The notes: generated by a model from the letters alone, not told the origin. 64,000 nucleotides of DNA from Clostridium liquoris (GCF_002995785.1 NZ_PVXO01000066.1:62001-126000), one strand, 5' to 3'; positions 46,789 to 55,655 are shown, numbered from the stretch's first letter. Made by a program: numbers and translations.

Positions 46789-47802
46789 ATGTTTAATATG
46801 AACTACAAACCCACAGAAAAAATAGTTTGGCAAGGAAGAATTGATAGTGAAAGCAATTTTGATGCCTTCAGGTGGCACCAATGGATTGAAAATATTGATT
46901 TAAGTGATGATGATTTAATTCCATTTACAGGCAAATTAGGTTTCGCTTTTATTGGCTTTTGTTGTGATGAAGGTGTTAGACGTAATGGAGGCAGAATTGG
47001 AGCTGCTAATGGACCTATAAGCACTAGAAAAGAAATGGCTAATTTACCTTGCTGTTTCACAGAGGAAGTTAAGCTTTTTGATGCTGGAAATATATCTTGT
47101 GAAAATATTACTTTGGAAGAAAGTCAAGCCCTACTTTCAGAAGCAGTAGAAAAAATACTAAGTTTAAATCTATTTCCAATAGTATTAGGCGGCGGTCATG
47201 AAACTACTTTTGGACATTATAATGGTGTTTTAAATTATCTATCCAAAAATAATCCTAAACCAAATATAGGCATAATAAATTTTGATGCTCACTTCGATCT
47301 TAGACCTTACCCAAATGGCGGAAATTCAGGAACCATGTTTAGACAAATTGCAGATATATGTGCAGAACGGCATCTAAATTATTCATATTTCTGTATGGGA
47401 GTTCAAAAACATAGTAACACCGTTGATTTGTTTAAAACTGCAGATAAACTTGGTGCAAAATACATATTAGCAAGGGATATAACAAATGGCGATCCATGGA
47501 CTGCTTTAGAGAAATTAGATCAATTCATAAAACACCAAGACCATATTTATATTACAGTTTGTTCCGATGTATTTACCTCAGCTTTTGCACCTGGAGTAAG
47601 CGCAACTCAATCCCTAGGCTTAGACCCAGAAAAGGTATTAAAGTTTATTAAATATATATTAAAATCCAATAAAGTTGTAAGCTTTGATATATCAGAAGTT
47701 TCACCAAGATTCGACCATGATAATACCACTGCAAACTTAGCTGCGGTAATAATATTTGCATTGGTTGATACTATATCAGAGATACATAACTTGTCCCTTT
47801 AA
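46789..47802 (+). CDS. Ureohydrolase family protein, formimidoylglutamase-like
   Basis: 337 residues of the arginase/agmatinase/HutG fold. Metal-binding blocks are VLGGGHETTFGHY, NFDAHFDLRP and ITVCSDVFTSAFAPGVSA. The last segment matches HutG (APGVSA), which makes glutamate and formamide from formimidoylglutamate. The usual D-x-D of that block is C-S-D here, so one metal ligand is changed. No other hut genes are adjacent. GGGAGAGG precedes the ATG. Confidence 0.83.
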   Translation: MFNMNYKPTEKIVWQGRIDSESNFDAFRWHQWIENIDLSDDDLIPFTGKLGFAFIGFCCDEGVRRNGGRIGAANGPISTRKEMANLPCCFTEEVKLFDAGNISCENITLEESQALLSEAVEKILSLNLFPIVLGGGHETTFGHYNGVLNYLSKNNPKPNIGIINFDAHFDLRPYPNGGNSGTMFRQIADICAERHLNYSYFCMGVQKHSNTVDLFKTADKLGAKYILARDITNGDPWTALEKLDQFIKHQDHIYITVCSDVFTSAFAPGVSATQSLGLDPEKVLKFIKYILKSNKVVSFDISEVSPRFDHDNTTANLAAVIIFALVDTISEIHNLSL

Positions 47803-47817
47803 TATAAGGGACTTTTT
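47793..47817 (+). terminator. Terminator of the formimidoylglutamase-like gene
   Basis: GTCCCTT (47793-47799) pairs with AAGGGAC (47806-47812), followed by TTTTTT. Confidence 0.85.
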
Positions 47818-47860
47818 TCAGTAGCTCTTCAATGTAGAAAATAGTTCAAATATAATAAAA

Positions 47861-47882
47861 AGAGAGGTAATTGTACCTCTCT
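47861..47882 (-). terminator. Terminator of the 6S-like RNA
   Basis: AGAGAGGTA (47861-47869) pairs with TACCTCTCT (47874-47882). On the minus strand TTTTATTATA follows. Confidence 0.85.
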
Positions 47883-48074
47883 TAATTGCTAGTAAAATCC
47901 AAAATACCGTTGCTCTAATTTTGACACCTATCCTCCGATAGGTGGGTGCCCTCACAGATGATTCTATCGCCTTCAACGCCATATAGAGGTCTCATAAGAA
48001 AGTACATATCCACATCTAAATCTTGAACTCCCTTTTTTATAATGTAGGTTCAAAATATAGAGCCATCGAATATT
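47883..48074 (-). ncRNA. ssrS: Structured ncRNA, probably 6S RNA
   Basis: A ~190-200-nt gene-free transcript between tRNA-Leu and a strong terminator. Its ends form a closing stem: GCTCTA (48058-48063) with TAGAGC (47912-47917), and TTTTGA (48050-48055) with TCAAAA (47919-47924). Inside is a CACCTATC-GGAG-GATAGGTG hairpin next to GGGCACCC. A TGTATAAT box (TATAAT complement 48081-48086) gives a start near 48074. Rod shape, size and the GGGCACCCACC string suggest 6S RNA, the RNA polymerase regulator. This is from memory of the family and not proven. Confidence 0.55.
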
Positions 48075-48096
48075 TCAGAAATTATACAATTTTATC

Positions 48097-48178
48097 TGGT
48101 GCGAAGAAGGGGACTTGAACCCCTACGGTCTCCCACACGCCCCTCAAACGTGCGCGTCTGCCATTCCGCCACCCTCGC
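48097..48178 (-). tRNA. tRNA-Leu (anticodon GAG)
   Basis: 82-nt type II tRNA with encoded CCA. The acceptor GCGAGGG pairs with TCTTCGC (with G-U pairs), the anticodon loop TTTGAGG carries GAG, a long variable arm and T-arm GGGGTTCAAGTCCCC follow. Confidence 0.95.
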
Positions 48179-48189
48179 ATTACAACTTT

Positions 48190-48217
48190 ATTATACTATC
48201 CTATAGAATATTGTCAA
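48190..48217 (-). promoter_or_regulatory. Consensus promoter of tRNA-Leu(GAG)
   Basis: On the minus strand TTGACA (48212-48217), 16-bp spacer, TATAAT (48190-48195); the start site falls a few nt before the tRNA. Confidence 0.85.
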
Positions 48218-48220
48218 TAT

Positions 48221-48769
48221 CTATTTACTGTATAGATATCTATAAATATTGTAATTTACCTTTACTCTCTTTACATATTTATCTGTTTCCTTAAAAGGAA
48301 TGTAATGGAGGCTTTTCCCATCCTTAGAATGATCATTATCATTTAACCATTTCTGCACATTTCCTCGCCCTCCATTATATGCAGCTAAGACTAAATCAAT
48401 ATTATTATTGAATTCTTTTTTTAAGTCATTCAGGTACCAGCATCCCATCAGAATATTGTATTCTGGCTGGAAGAGTTTATCTACATCATAATCCTTTAAC
48501 TCCATCTGTTCTGCAATCCAATTTCCTGTACTTGAGGTTATTTGCATAAGCCCATAAGCATTTCTATTAGATACTGCATTAACATTAAAATTACTTTCAG
48601 CTTTAATTATTGATGCTACAAGATATGGATCTAAATCATATTTTTTGGAATATGTATATATGTTTTGCGAATATTTCATAGGATATATCATTCTTAATAC
48701 TTTTGGTACTCCATTATAAATTGCTGTTATTACAAGTACAAATATTATAATCTTTAATAGTTTCTTCAA
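48221..48769 (-). CDS. Soluble lytic transglycosylase-like protein (SLT domain)
   Basis: 182 residues. N-terminal membrane anchor (KKLLKIIIFVLVITAIY) and a Slt70-type catalytic domain with the Glu in ASIIKAESNFNVNAVS, then NAYGLMQITSSTG and LVLAAYNGGRGNVQKWL. It cleaves peptidoglycan glycan strands. Start TTG at 48767-48769 with AGGGAGTGG 9 nt upstream; the ATG at 48796 precedes that Shine-Dalgarno. 16 nt after coaE. Confidence 0.92.
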   Translation of the reverse strand: MKKLLKIIIFVLVITAIYNGVPKVLRMIYPMKYSQNIYTYSKKYDLDPYLVASIIKAESNFNVNAVSNRNAYGLMQITSSTGNWIAEQMELKDYDVDKLFQPEYNILMGCWYLNDLKKEFNNNIDLVLAAYNGGRGNVQKWLNDNDHSKDGKSLHYIPFKETDKYVKRVKVNYNIYRYLYSK

Positions 48770-48785
48770 TTTTAATAACCACTCC

Positions 48786-49457
48786 CTACAAACCATTAAT
48801 TAGATTAACTAATGTATCTACTTGTGCTTCTGTTTCCGTTAATGTAAGTGTGTTGTCTATTATAAAATCTGCTATTTCTTTTTTTTCATCTAGAGACATC
48901 TGTGAATTTATTCTATTCATTACTTCATCCATATTTAATTTATCTCTTCCTTTTATCCTTTTAATTTGAGTATCCATATCTACCCAAACTAAAATTGTAA
49001 AATCCATATCTTTATGAATATTTTGTTCTATTAAAGTTGGAGCATCTAAAATACAAGCTTTCTCAGCTTTTTTTTCATGTTCATGAAAGGAAATAATTAT
49101 TTCCTTTTCTATATAAGGTATTATCATATCCTCATATTTTTTTCTTTTAGCTTCAGAAGAAAAAATATAACTTCCAAATTCTCTTCTTTTTAGATTTCCA
49201 TTTTCATCAATAAATTCAGTTCCAAATTCCTCTGCAATATTTTTTAGAATGATTGGATATTTATCTAGCACCTGCCTAGCAATTATATCTGCATCTATTA
49301 TGGGTATTCCCTTTTTGCTTAACATTCTAGATACAGTGCTTTTTCCGCTTCCAATTCCTCCTGTTAAACCTATTCTCAACGTTTTTCTATTGTATGCTTT
49401 AAAGCCTTGTTTATTTAAGCTATCTTCCTGAAGTATCCTTAAATCATTTAGCTTCAT
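48786..49457 (-). CDS. coaE: Dephospho-CoA kinase
   Basis: Last step of CoA synthesis. P-loop GLTGGIGSGKSTVSRMLS, then DADIIARQVLDKY and CILDAPTLIEQNIH. The likely ATG (49455-49457) overlaps the polA stop and adds ~27 residues before the usual start. A TTG at 49379 (LRIGLTGG) would give the standard length but has only a weak Shine-Dalgarno. Confidence 0.93.
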   Translation of the reverse strand: MKLNDLRILQEDSLNKQGFKAYNRKTLRIGLTGGIGSGKSTVSRMLSKKGIPIIDADIIARQVLDKYPIILKNIAEEFGTEFIDENGNLKRREFGSYIFSSEAKRKKYEDMIIPYIEKEIIISFHEHEKKAEKACILDAPTLIEQNIHKDMDFTILVWVDMDTQIKRIKGRDKLNMDEVMNRINSQMSLDEKKEIADFIIDNTLTLTETEAQVDTLVNLINGL

Positions 49458-52083
49458 ACCAATTTTCACCTTCATTTATATCAACTTCTAAAGGAACACT
49501 AAGAGGCATAACATTTTCCATGGATTCTTTTACAATAGTCTTTACCTCTTCTAATTCGTCTTTATAAACATTTAATATAAGTTCATCATGAACCTGTAGT
49601 ATTAATGTACTTTTTAAGTGTCTTTTTTCAAGCTCATTATAAACTTTTACCATAGCCATTTTAATAATGTCCGCTGCACTGCCCTGTATTGGACTATTCA
49701 TTGCAAGTCTTTCCCCTAATGCTTTGATCATCTTTTTAGAGTTGGCTATTTCTGGAATAAATCTTCTTCTATTTAATATTGTGGTGACATACATATCTTT
49801 TCCGGCTTTTTTCACTGTATCATCCATATATTTTTTTACATTTGGATATCTTTCAAAATAAGTGTCTATATACTCTTTAGCTTCTTTTCTTGATACTTTG
49901 ATATCTTTTGCAAGACTAAAATCTCCTATACCATATACAATACCGAAGTTTACTGCTTTAGCATTACTTCTCATGGCAGGGGTAACTTCATCTATAGGAA
50001 CCCTAAACACCTCTGATGCAGTTTTTGTATGAATATCATCATGATGCTTAAAGGCATTAATAAGATTTTCGTCATGTGCAATATGAGCAAGAACCCTTAA
50101 TTCTATTTGTGAATAGTCCGCAGACACAATAACAGAATCCTTATCGTTTGGTACAAATACCTTTCTTATCTCCCTACCCATTTCATATTTTATAGGTATA
50201 TTCTGCAAATTTGGCTCTGTACTTGAAAGCCTTCCTGTAGTAGTTACTGTTTGATTAAAACTGGAGTGAATTTTTCCGTCTTCATCAATTACATTTTTTA
50301 GTCCTTCAACATAGGTGGAATAAAGTTTTGTAAGTTGTCTGTAATAAGTGATTTTTTCAATTATAGGATGTTTTCCTTCTAGTGCTTCTAACACTTCTGC
50401 ATTAGTAGAATATCCCGTTTTAGTCCTCTTAATAACTGGTAAGTCTAATTTTTCAAAAAGAATTTTACCCAACTGTTTTGGAGAATTTATATTAAATTCT
50501 TCTCCTGACAGAGAATAAATCTCCTTTTGAACCTTTTCAATTTCCTTTGCAAATTTATCTCCTATATGGGTTAACATATCCTCATCCACCTTAAATCCAT
50601 GGCTTTCCATAGAAGCTAAAACTGTGGTTAGCGGTAATTCTACTTCATAAAAAAGTTGCCCCATATTTAGCACATTTATTTGATTTTCCAATTCCTTATA
50701 TACTTCCTTTAATAAGGATGTTTCTCTTATTTTACCTTCATCATCATCATCGTTTATTATAATCTTTAAATATTGTTGGATTATAGTATCTAATTCATAA
50801 TCCCCCCTAGAGGAATCTATTAAATAAGCAGCTATTTTTGTATCAAATTTTACTCCATTTAAGTCTACACCCATTTTATGGAGTATAGTGTGAGGTATTT
50901 TTATATCATGGCATACTTTTTCTATTTTTTCATCTTCAAATATCTTTTTTAGGCATTTTATAGTTTCTTCATGATTTTCATTTAAAATTTTCTGCAAAGA
51001 AATAATATAATTTTTTTCTTCAAAGTTAATGAATATTTTTTCTATATAACATTTAGAATATACATTTTCATTTAATATCTGAAATGTAATATATAATTTA
51101 CTATTTTTATATTCGGAACTTATTACATTAAATAAAGCTTTTAAATCTAATAGACACTCTATAAAATTATATTCTATTTTAATCTCATTATTCTTTTCTT
51201 CTACTTTTTCAGAGTGAGGTAATTTATCTAACAAAGACTTAAACTGCAAATCTATAAAAATTTTTTTTACTCCCTCTTCATCATAGTTTTCATTTGATTT
51301 TATAGAATCCAAATCTATGTCTATAGGAACTTCTCTCATTATGGTTGCTAGCTTTTTACTAAAAATCGCCTGCTCACTATATTCTATTAAATTTTCTTTT
51401 ATCTTTTTGCCGCTGATATTATCTATATTTTGAAGAACATTTTCTATACTTCCATATTCTTTTATAAGCTTAAAGGCAGTTTTCTCGCCTATACCAGGAA
51501 CCCCTGGTATATTATCCGATGAGTCTCCCATTAACCCTTTTACATCTATAAACTGACTTGGAGTAACCCCCATTTCCTCTATCATTCTAGATTTATCATA
51601 TATTTCTTTTTCTGTTATACCTTTTTTAGTAATTATAACCTTTGTGCTGTCTGAGGCTAATTGAAGAGCATCCTTATCTCCTGTAACAATGTAAACTTCT
51701 ATTCCTTTCTCCTCAGCAAACCTTGAAAGGGTTCCTATTAAATCATCTGCCTCAAAGCCATCTATTTCAAATATATCAATAGCCAGTTTATGCAAAAGAT
51801 CCTTTACCAATGGGAACTGTTCTGCTAATTCTTCCGGCATTCTTTTTCTTCCAGCCTTATAGTCTTTATACTCATTATGTCTAAAGGTAGGTGCACTTCT
51901 ATCAAAAGTACATACTATATAATCTGGAGCTATTTCCTCCTTCATTTTTAAAAGCATGGTAGTAAAGCCATACACTGCATTAGTATGTAATCCCTCATTA
52001 TTGGTAAGAAGGGGTAATGCGTAAAAAGCTCTATTCATTAAACTATTTCCGTCTAAAATCAGTAATCTTTCTTTTCTTTCCAT
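49444..52083 (-). CDS. polA: DNA polymerase I
   Basis: 879 residues. 5' nuclease domain (FEADDLIGTLSRF, GVPGIGEKTAFKL), a 3'-5' exonuclease-like domain whose carboxylate motifs look degenerate, and the polymerase domain: TTGRLSSTEPNLQNIP, SADYSQIELRVLAHIA (motif A), RSNAKAVNFGIVYGIGDF (motif B), VHDELILNV (motif C). Start ATG 52081-52083 with GGAGAG. Downstream of aroC and coupled to coaE. Confidence 0.97.
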   Translation of the reverse strand: MERKERLLILDGNSLMNRAFYALPLLTNNEGLHTNAVYGFTTMLLKMKEEIAPDYIVCTFDRSAPTFRHNEYKDYKAGRKRMPEELAEQFPLVKDLLHKLAIDIFEIDGFEADDLIGTLSRFAEEKGIEVYIVTGDKDALQLASDSTKVIITKKGITEKEIYDKSRMIEEMGVTPSQFIDVKGLMGDSSDNIPGVPGIGEKTAFKLIKEYGSIENVLQNIDNISGKKIKENLIEYSEQAIFSKKLATIMREVPIDIDLDSIKSNENYDEEGVKKIFIDLQFKSLLDKLPHSEKVEEKNNEIKIEYNFIECLLDLKALFNVISSEYKNSKLYITFQILNENVYSKCYIEKIFINFEEKNYIISLQKILNENHEETIKCLKKIFEDEKIEKVCHDIKIPHTILHKMGVDLNGVKFDTKIAAYLIDSSRGDYELDTIIQQYLKIIINDDDDEGKIRETSLLKEVYKELENQINVLNMGQLFYEVELPLTTVLASMESHGFKVDEDMLTHIGDKFAKEIEKVQKEIYSLSGEEFNINSPKQLGKILFEKLDLPVIKRTKTGYSTNAEVLEALEGKHPIIEKITYYRQLTKLYSTYVEGLKNVIDEDGKIHSSFNQTVTTTGRLSSTEPNLQNIPIKYEMGREIRKVFVPNDKDSVIVSADYSQIELRVLAHIAHDENLINAFKHHDDIHTKTASEVFRVPIDEVTPAMRSNAKAVNFGIVYGIGDFSLAKDIKVSRKEAKEYIDTYFERYPNVKKYMDDTVKKAGKDMYVTTILNRRRFIPEIANSKKMIKALGERLAMNSPIQGSAADIIKMAMVKVYNELEKRHLKSTLILQVHDELILNVYKDELEEVKTIVKESMENVMPLSVPLEVDINEGENWYEAK

Positions 52084-52106
52084 AAATAATCTCTCCAATC
52101 AGATAT

Positions 52107-53252
52107 CTATCTTAAATAAACTGTTCCTCTATAATAATTTATGCTTCTTTTAAGTTCAAAAAACTCATCTGCAGTAAATTTGTTCATAATTTCTCTTAAA
52201 ATATAAAAAGCTACTACATTTTCTAGCACTATAGAAGCTGGTATTACAGCAGATACATCTGAACGTTCATATCTGGTGCTAGTTTCTTTCTTTTTTCTTA
52301 AATCAACAGTACCTATATCTTTCTTTATAGATGGTATAGGTTTTATATATACTTTTATTTCTATATTTTCACCATTTGATACCCCTGCCTCTATTCCACC
52401 ACAATTATTTGTCTTTCTTTTAATATTTCCATTTTCATAGATAATTTCATCATTAAAGGTGCTGCCCCTTAAATTCAAATCTAAACCATTGCCAAATTCT
52501 ATAGCCTTTACTCCTTGAACAGACATGATACCATAACTTAATATAGCATCTAATTTTCTATCCCATTGTGAGTAACTGCCAACCCCTATAGGAACACCTT
52601 TTATTGAAAGAAATACACTTCCTCCTATAGTTTCTCCCTGTTCTTTACAAATATCAATCTTTTTAATAAAGCCCTTTTCTACTTCTGCATTATAACATCT
52701 AACTGGGCTCTTATTTATTTTTCCATATATGGTATCATCATAGATATCCACTGCATCATCATAAAGATTTCCTAAACTATGTACTTTACTTCTTATTTCT
52801 ATACCTAATTCTTTGAGTATTTCTTTGCATAGAGCACCCACTGCTGTTCTTATGGAAGTTTCCCTAGCAGAAGTTCTTTCAATAGTGTCCCTTATATCAC
52901 CAGTACCATATTTAAAATATCCAACTAGATCCCCATGACCTGGTCTAGGTACAACTATTTTTTCCTCTGACTTTGGTTCCTTGCCAATTATTTCTTTCCA
53001 ATTTTCGTAATCCTTATTGTATATCACCATAGTTATAGGATTCCCTGTAGTATTTTTCCCTCTTACACCTGATAAAAATTCTACTCTATCCTCTTCTAAG
53101 TTCATCCTTTCTCCTCTACCATAGCCACTTTGTCTTCTTTTCAGTTCATTATTGATAAAATCTATGTCAATATTAAAATTTGAAGGTATTCCATCTATTA
53201 TAGATATCATAGCCTTTCCATGAGATTCACCTGCATCTAAAAACCTAAGCAT
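52107..53252 (-). CDS. aroC: Chorismate synthase
   Basis: FMN-dependent formation of chorismate from EPSP. 381 residues. LDAGESHGKAMISIIDGIP, RRQSGYGRGERM, PRPGHGDLVGYFKYG, and ERTSARETSIRTAVGAL are the signature segments. ATG 53250-53252 with GGGAGAG at 8 nt. Isolated from the rest of the shikimate genes in this window. Confidence 0.96.
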   Translation of the reverse strand: MLRFLDAGESHGKAMISIIDGIPSNFNIDIDFINNELKRRQSGYGRGERMNLEEDRVEFLSGVRGKNTTGNPITMVIYNKDYENWKEIIGKEPKSEEKIVVPRPGHGDLVGYFKYGTGDIRDTIERTSARETSIRTAVGALCKEILKELGIEIRSKVHSLGNLYDDAVDIYDDTIYGKINKSPVRCYNAEVEKGFIKKIDICKEQGETIGGSVFLSIKGVPIGVGSYSQWDRKLDAILSYGIMSVQGVKAIEFGNGLDLNLRGSTFNDEIIYENGNIKRKTNNCGGIEAGVSNGENIEIKVYIKPIPSIKKDIGTVDLRKKKETSTRYERSDVSAVIPASIVLENVVAFYILREIMNKFTADEFFELKRSINYYRGTVYLR

Positions 53253-53381
53253 ATTTATCTCTCCCATTTGAAATAATAATTTATATATACTATTTTACAT
53301 ATTATTTTACTATAAATCAGCTTTTTATTAAAATTAATGATTTTTTATAATTACAAATTCTATTTTCTCCTTTTATAGACT

Positions 53382-53411
53382 ATTATAAGCCATTATAAGC
53401 CGTTATAAGCC
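53382..53411. repeat. Three tandem decamers ATTATAAGCC
   Basis: Copies at 53382-53391, 53392-53401 (identical) and 53402-53411 (first base G) in the 290-nt gap upstream of aroC. The rest of the gap is AT-rich with no gene. Confidence 0.8.
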
Positions 53412-53545
53412 TTCAAAATCATTTTTTATATTACTTTTTTTTACTTTCTTTTTTAATCACATTGTTTTACCCCACTTTGCAATTTGATTATTGTGCATTT
53501 TTTCACTAAATTATAAATATTAAATAAATCTTTGGAGGCACGACT

Positions 53546-54211
53546 ATGAATAAACTTCAATATGAAAATACAAATAATATACCTGTTTTTAAATGTAATC
53601 TTTGTGGTCATTGTTCAGGAATCCTAGAAGCCACATCCTATACAAATATAAAGAATAGAGGCTGTTGCTGGTATTTCCCTAAATATAACTTAGTGGATAT
53701 AAAAAATATTATAACCATAGGAAAAAAGAATTTTATATATGTTTTATTAAATATGAAAAATACTGTTATTAACAAATATAATATTGAGGTGAAAGGAACC
53801 TTTGATGAAGAAAAGTATTTAGAATTTATAAAGGGAAATCCTAATAGCATAGAAGATAATTTTGATCCTAAATTATTTTTTAAAGTATGTGCTTTTTCTA
53901 GACCAGATGGATGTCATCTAGATTTTAGTTTAAGACCACATCCCTGCAACCTATATCTGTGCAGAACGGTTGTAAGTTGTTGTGGGGAAGTGTATAAAAA
54001 TTATTCTCGTGAAAGAAAGGATTATTATGCCTACTGTAATTATTTTGATGAGAGCATTAGGCAAATTCTAACGGAGAAAAAGGTTAATCTACAATCAGAT
54101 CCTTTTAAAGCTATAGAAATAATAGAGGACTTCCAAATGCCACCTTTTGGCGGAGGGAACTTCGAAAGCATTGAATTTTTCCCACATAATTATGGTAAAA
54201 AAGTAGGTTAG
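53546..54211 (+). CDS. Cys-rich putative metal-binding protein
   Basis: 221 residues. N-terminal CNLCGHCSGI, GCCWYFPKYN, then VCAFSRPDGCHLDFSL, HPCNLYLCRTVVSCCG and YYAYCNYF. The clustered Cys in CxxC-x-C and CC arrangements recall the YkgJ-type zinc/iron-chelating proteins, but I do not recognise the family with certainty. TTTGGAGGC precedes the ATG. Its own terminator follows. Confidence 0.75.
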   Translation: MNKLQYENTNNIPVFKCNLCGHCSGILEATSYTNIKNRGCCWYFPKYNLVDIKNIITIGKKNFIYVLLNMKNTVINKYNIEVKGTFDEEKYLEFIKGNPNSIEDNFDPKLFFKVCAFSRPDGCHLDFSLRPHPCNLYLCRTVVSCCGEVYKNYSRERKDYYAYCNYFDESIRQILTEKKVNLQSDPFKAIEIIEDFQMPPFGGGNFESIEFFPHNYGKKVG

Positions 54212-54234
54212 TGATAATCACTAATCTACTTTTT
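54197..54234 (+). terminator. Terminator of the Cys-rich gene
   Basis: AAAAAGTAGGTTAGTGA (54197-54213) pairs with TCACTAATCTACTTTTT (54218-54234) with one G-U. It overlaps the stop codon and ends in TTTTT. Confidence 0.85.
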
Positions 54235-54278
54235 CTATAGTATTTCTATATTGACAGGTTCAATCAATACTATAGAAA
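54232..54278. repeat. Perfect 13-bp inverted repeat upstream of tRNA-Leu
   Basis: TTTCTATAGTATT (54232-54244) and AATACTATAGAAA (54266-54278). The 21-nt loop itself folds (ATTGA-CAGGT-TCAAT). It directly follows the previous terminator and ends 6 nt before the tRNA promoter -35. Confidence 0.85.
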
Positions 54279-54284
54279 TTTATC

Positions 54285-54313
54285 TTGACTTATATTGGTC
54301 AATATGTTATTAT
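54285..54313 (+). promoter_or_regulatory. Promoter of tRNA-Leu(CAA)
   Basis: TTGACT (54285-54290), 17-bp spacer, TATTAT (54308-54313), 13 nt before the tRNA. Confidence 0.75.
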
Positions 54314-54326
54314 TTTTTTAGCACGA

Positions 54327-54413
54327 GCCGGAGTGGTGGAATTGGCAGACGCAACGGATTCAAAATCCGTCGTTGGTAACAACGTGCGGGTTCAAGTCCC
54401 GCCTTCGGCACCA
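54327..54413 (+). tRNA. tRNA-Leu (anticodon CAA)
   Basis: 87-nt type II tRNA with encoded CCA. Acceptor GCCGGAG / CTTCGGC, anticodon loop TTCAAAA with CAA, variable arm CGTTGGTAACAACG, T-arm GCGGGTTCAAGTCCCGC. Confidence 0.96.
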
Positions 54414-54432
54414 TTTATATATCTATGTTAAG

Positions 54433-54466
54433 AGCACTTTGGATTTATATTCCAAAGTGCTTTTTT
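54433..54466 (+). terminator. Terminator after tRNA-Leu(CAA)
   Basis: 11-bp stem AGCACTTTGGA (54433-54443) / TCCAAAGTGCT (54451-54461) followed by TTTTTC. Confidence 0.9.
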
Positions 54467-54493
54467 CTTGTCTTTGCTAACATACTTTAACTT

Positions 54494-54718
54494 CTATAAC
54501 TCCATCCCATTAAGTATATCTCTAAGCTTCTTCAATTCATCTGCAGTAAGGGTTACACCCTTTCCCATCTTCTTATGCTCTGCATCCCAGTCTCTTAAAT
54601 CATACTTTGGCTCTTTATCGTTCCAAGAAATTAAGTTTAGTTCTTTCTTCCAGCCTTTTGGGGATTCTGAAAGAGCACCGACGCTTTCTTTGATTTCAAA
54701 TTTTATTTCTGTTACCAT
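54494..54718 (-). CDS. YdbC/PC4-like transcriptional coactivator domain protein
   Basis: 74 residues. FEIKESVGALSESPKGWKKE, LNLISWNDKEPKYDLRDWD, GKGVTLTADELKKL: the PC4-type single-stranded nucleic-acid-binding fold of B. subtilis YdbC. ACGGAGG precedes the ATG. Single gene. Confidence 0.9.
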   Translation of the reverse strand: MVTEIKFEIKESVGALSESPKGWKKELNLISWNDKEPKYDLRDWDAEHKKMGKGVTLTADELKKLRDILNGMEL

Positions 54719-54900
54719 TTTTATAAACCTCCGTATTATAAAAACATTTGTTGAAGTAAGTCTCTTTTCCCATTGGTTTAGTTATTGAGGTTTCCCCTGT
54801 TCTTTTTCAATCTTTTAATCTAATACTAGTCCTTGCTGATATTCTCTCCCTACGTGAAAAAATCTTTAATCATTATTAATTCTTAACTATTAATTGTATT

Positions 54901-55655
54901 TTATTTCTCTCCCATATACCCAATTCTTTCAATTATATTCTCCTTTAGCTTTTCAAACGCCTCGGCATACTGCTCTTTTATATTCTCACAAATCTCTATA
55001 GCATTGCTTTCATTATACATATGAGATATAGAGTTCCTATCCATAAGCATATTCATCCATAGTTTTTCGTCTTGAATTATTCCTGCTGAAAATGCTTCTT
55101 TCAATACTGATTTAGGAGAATTTAACCCGATTAACCCCTCATCTTCAAATACATCATTATTTAAGTAGCTCTTATAGTATATATACTCTCCTAGTTTTAG
55201 TGCTAAACCTTCATTGTTATAGTTTGCATAAGAGTTCTCAACTGTATTAATAAACTGTAATTTCTTTAGCACTGCATCACTTACAACGCCCTGTCCGATA
55301 TAGCTCCTGTACCTCCAATAACATAAATATTAGGATTAACAGACTGACTCTTTATGAAACTTTCAACATTATCCGAAATTGCTTCCTTTCCAACAAGTAT
55401 TATAGGTCTTTGGTTTCTAGCAGATACCGCTGCTATAGATAATGCATCTGGAAAGTTTTCTCCTGAAGTAATATATAAATCCTTGTTAGGTACTGAGTAA
55501 TCTATACCCAAATTCTTTGCAATCTCAATTGATGTAGCATATCTGTCATTCCCACCAAATCTTTCAATTGACACTGCCGCCTGCACTTCTACCGGTAAAA
55601 TAATAACCATGACAAATAGAAATATTGTTGATAATAATAGTTTGATTTTTTTCAT
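54901..55655 (-). pseudogene. Frameshifted cell-wall-binding (CWB2) protein fused to an HI0074-like C-terminus
   Basis: The first frame (55655-55281) has a signal peptide (MKKIKLLLSTIFLFVMVIIL), then a CWB2 repeat (RFGGNDRYATSIEIAKNLGI, GENFPDALSIAAVSARNQRP, VIGGTGAISD). It breaks near 55298, where GACAGGGCG apparently lost one C (a CWB2 reading needs ..SDQGVVSDAVLKKL). That continuation is read in the second frame (to 54901), which soon changes into the C-terminal half of an NTase-substrate-binding (HI0074/HEPN-like) protein: LNSPKSVLKEAFSAGII, KLWMNMLMDRNSISHMYNE. Deletion plus frameshift made a chimera; neither half is complete. Confidence 0.7.
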
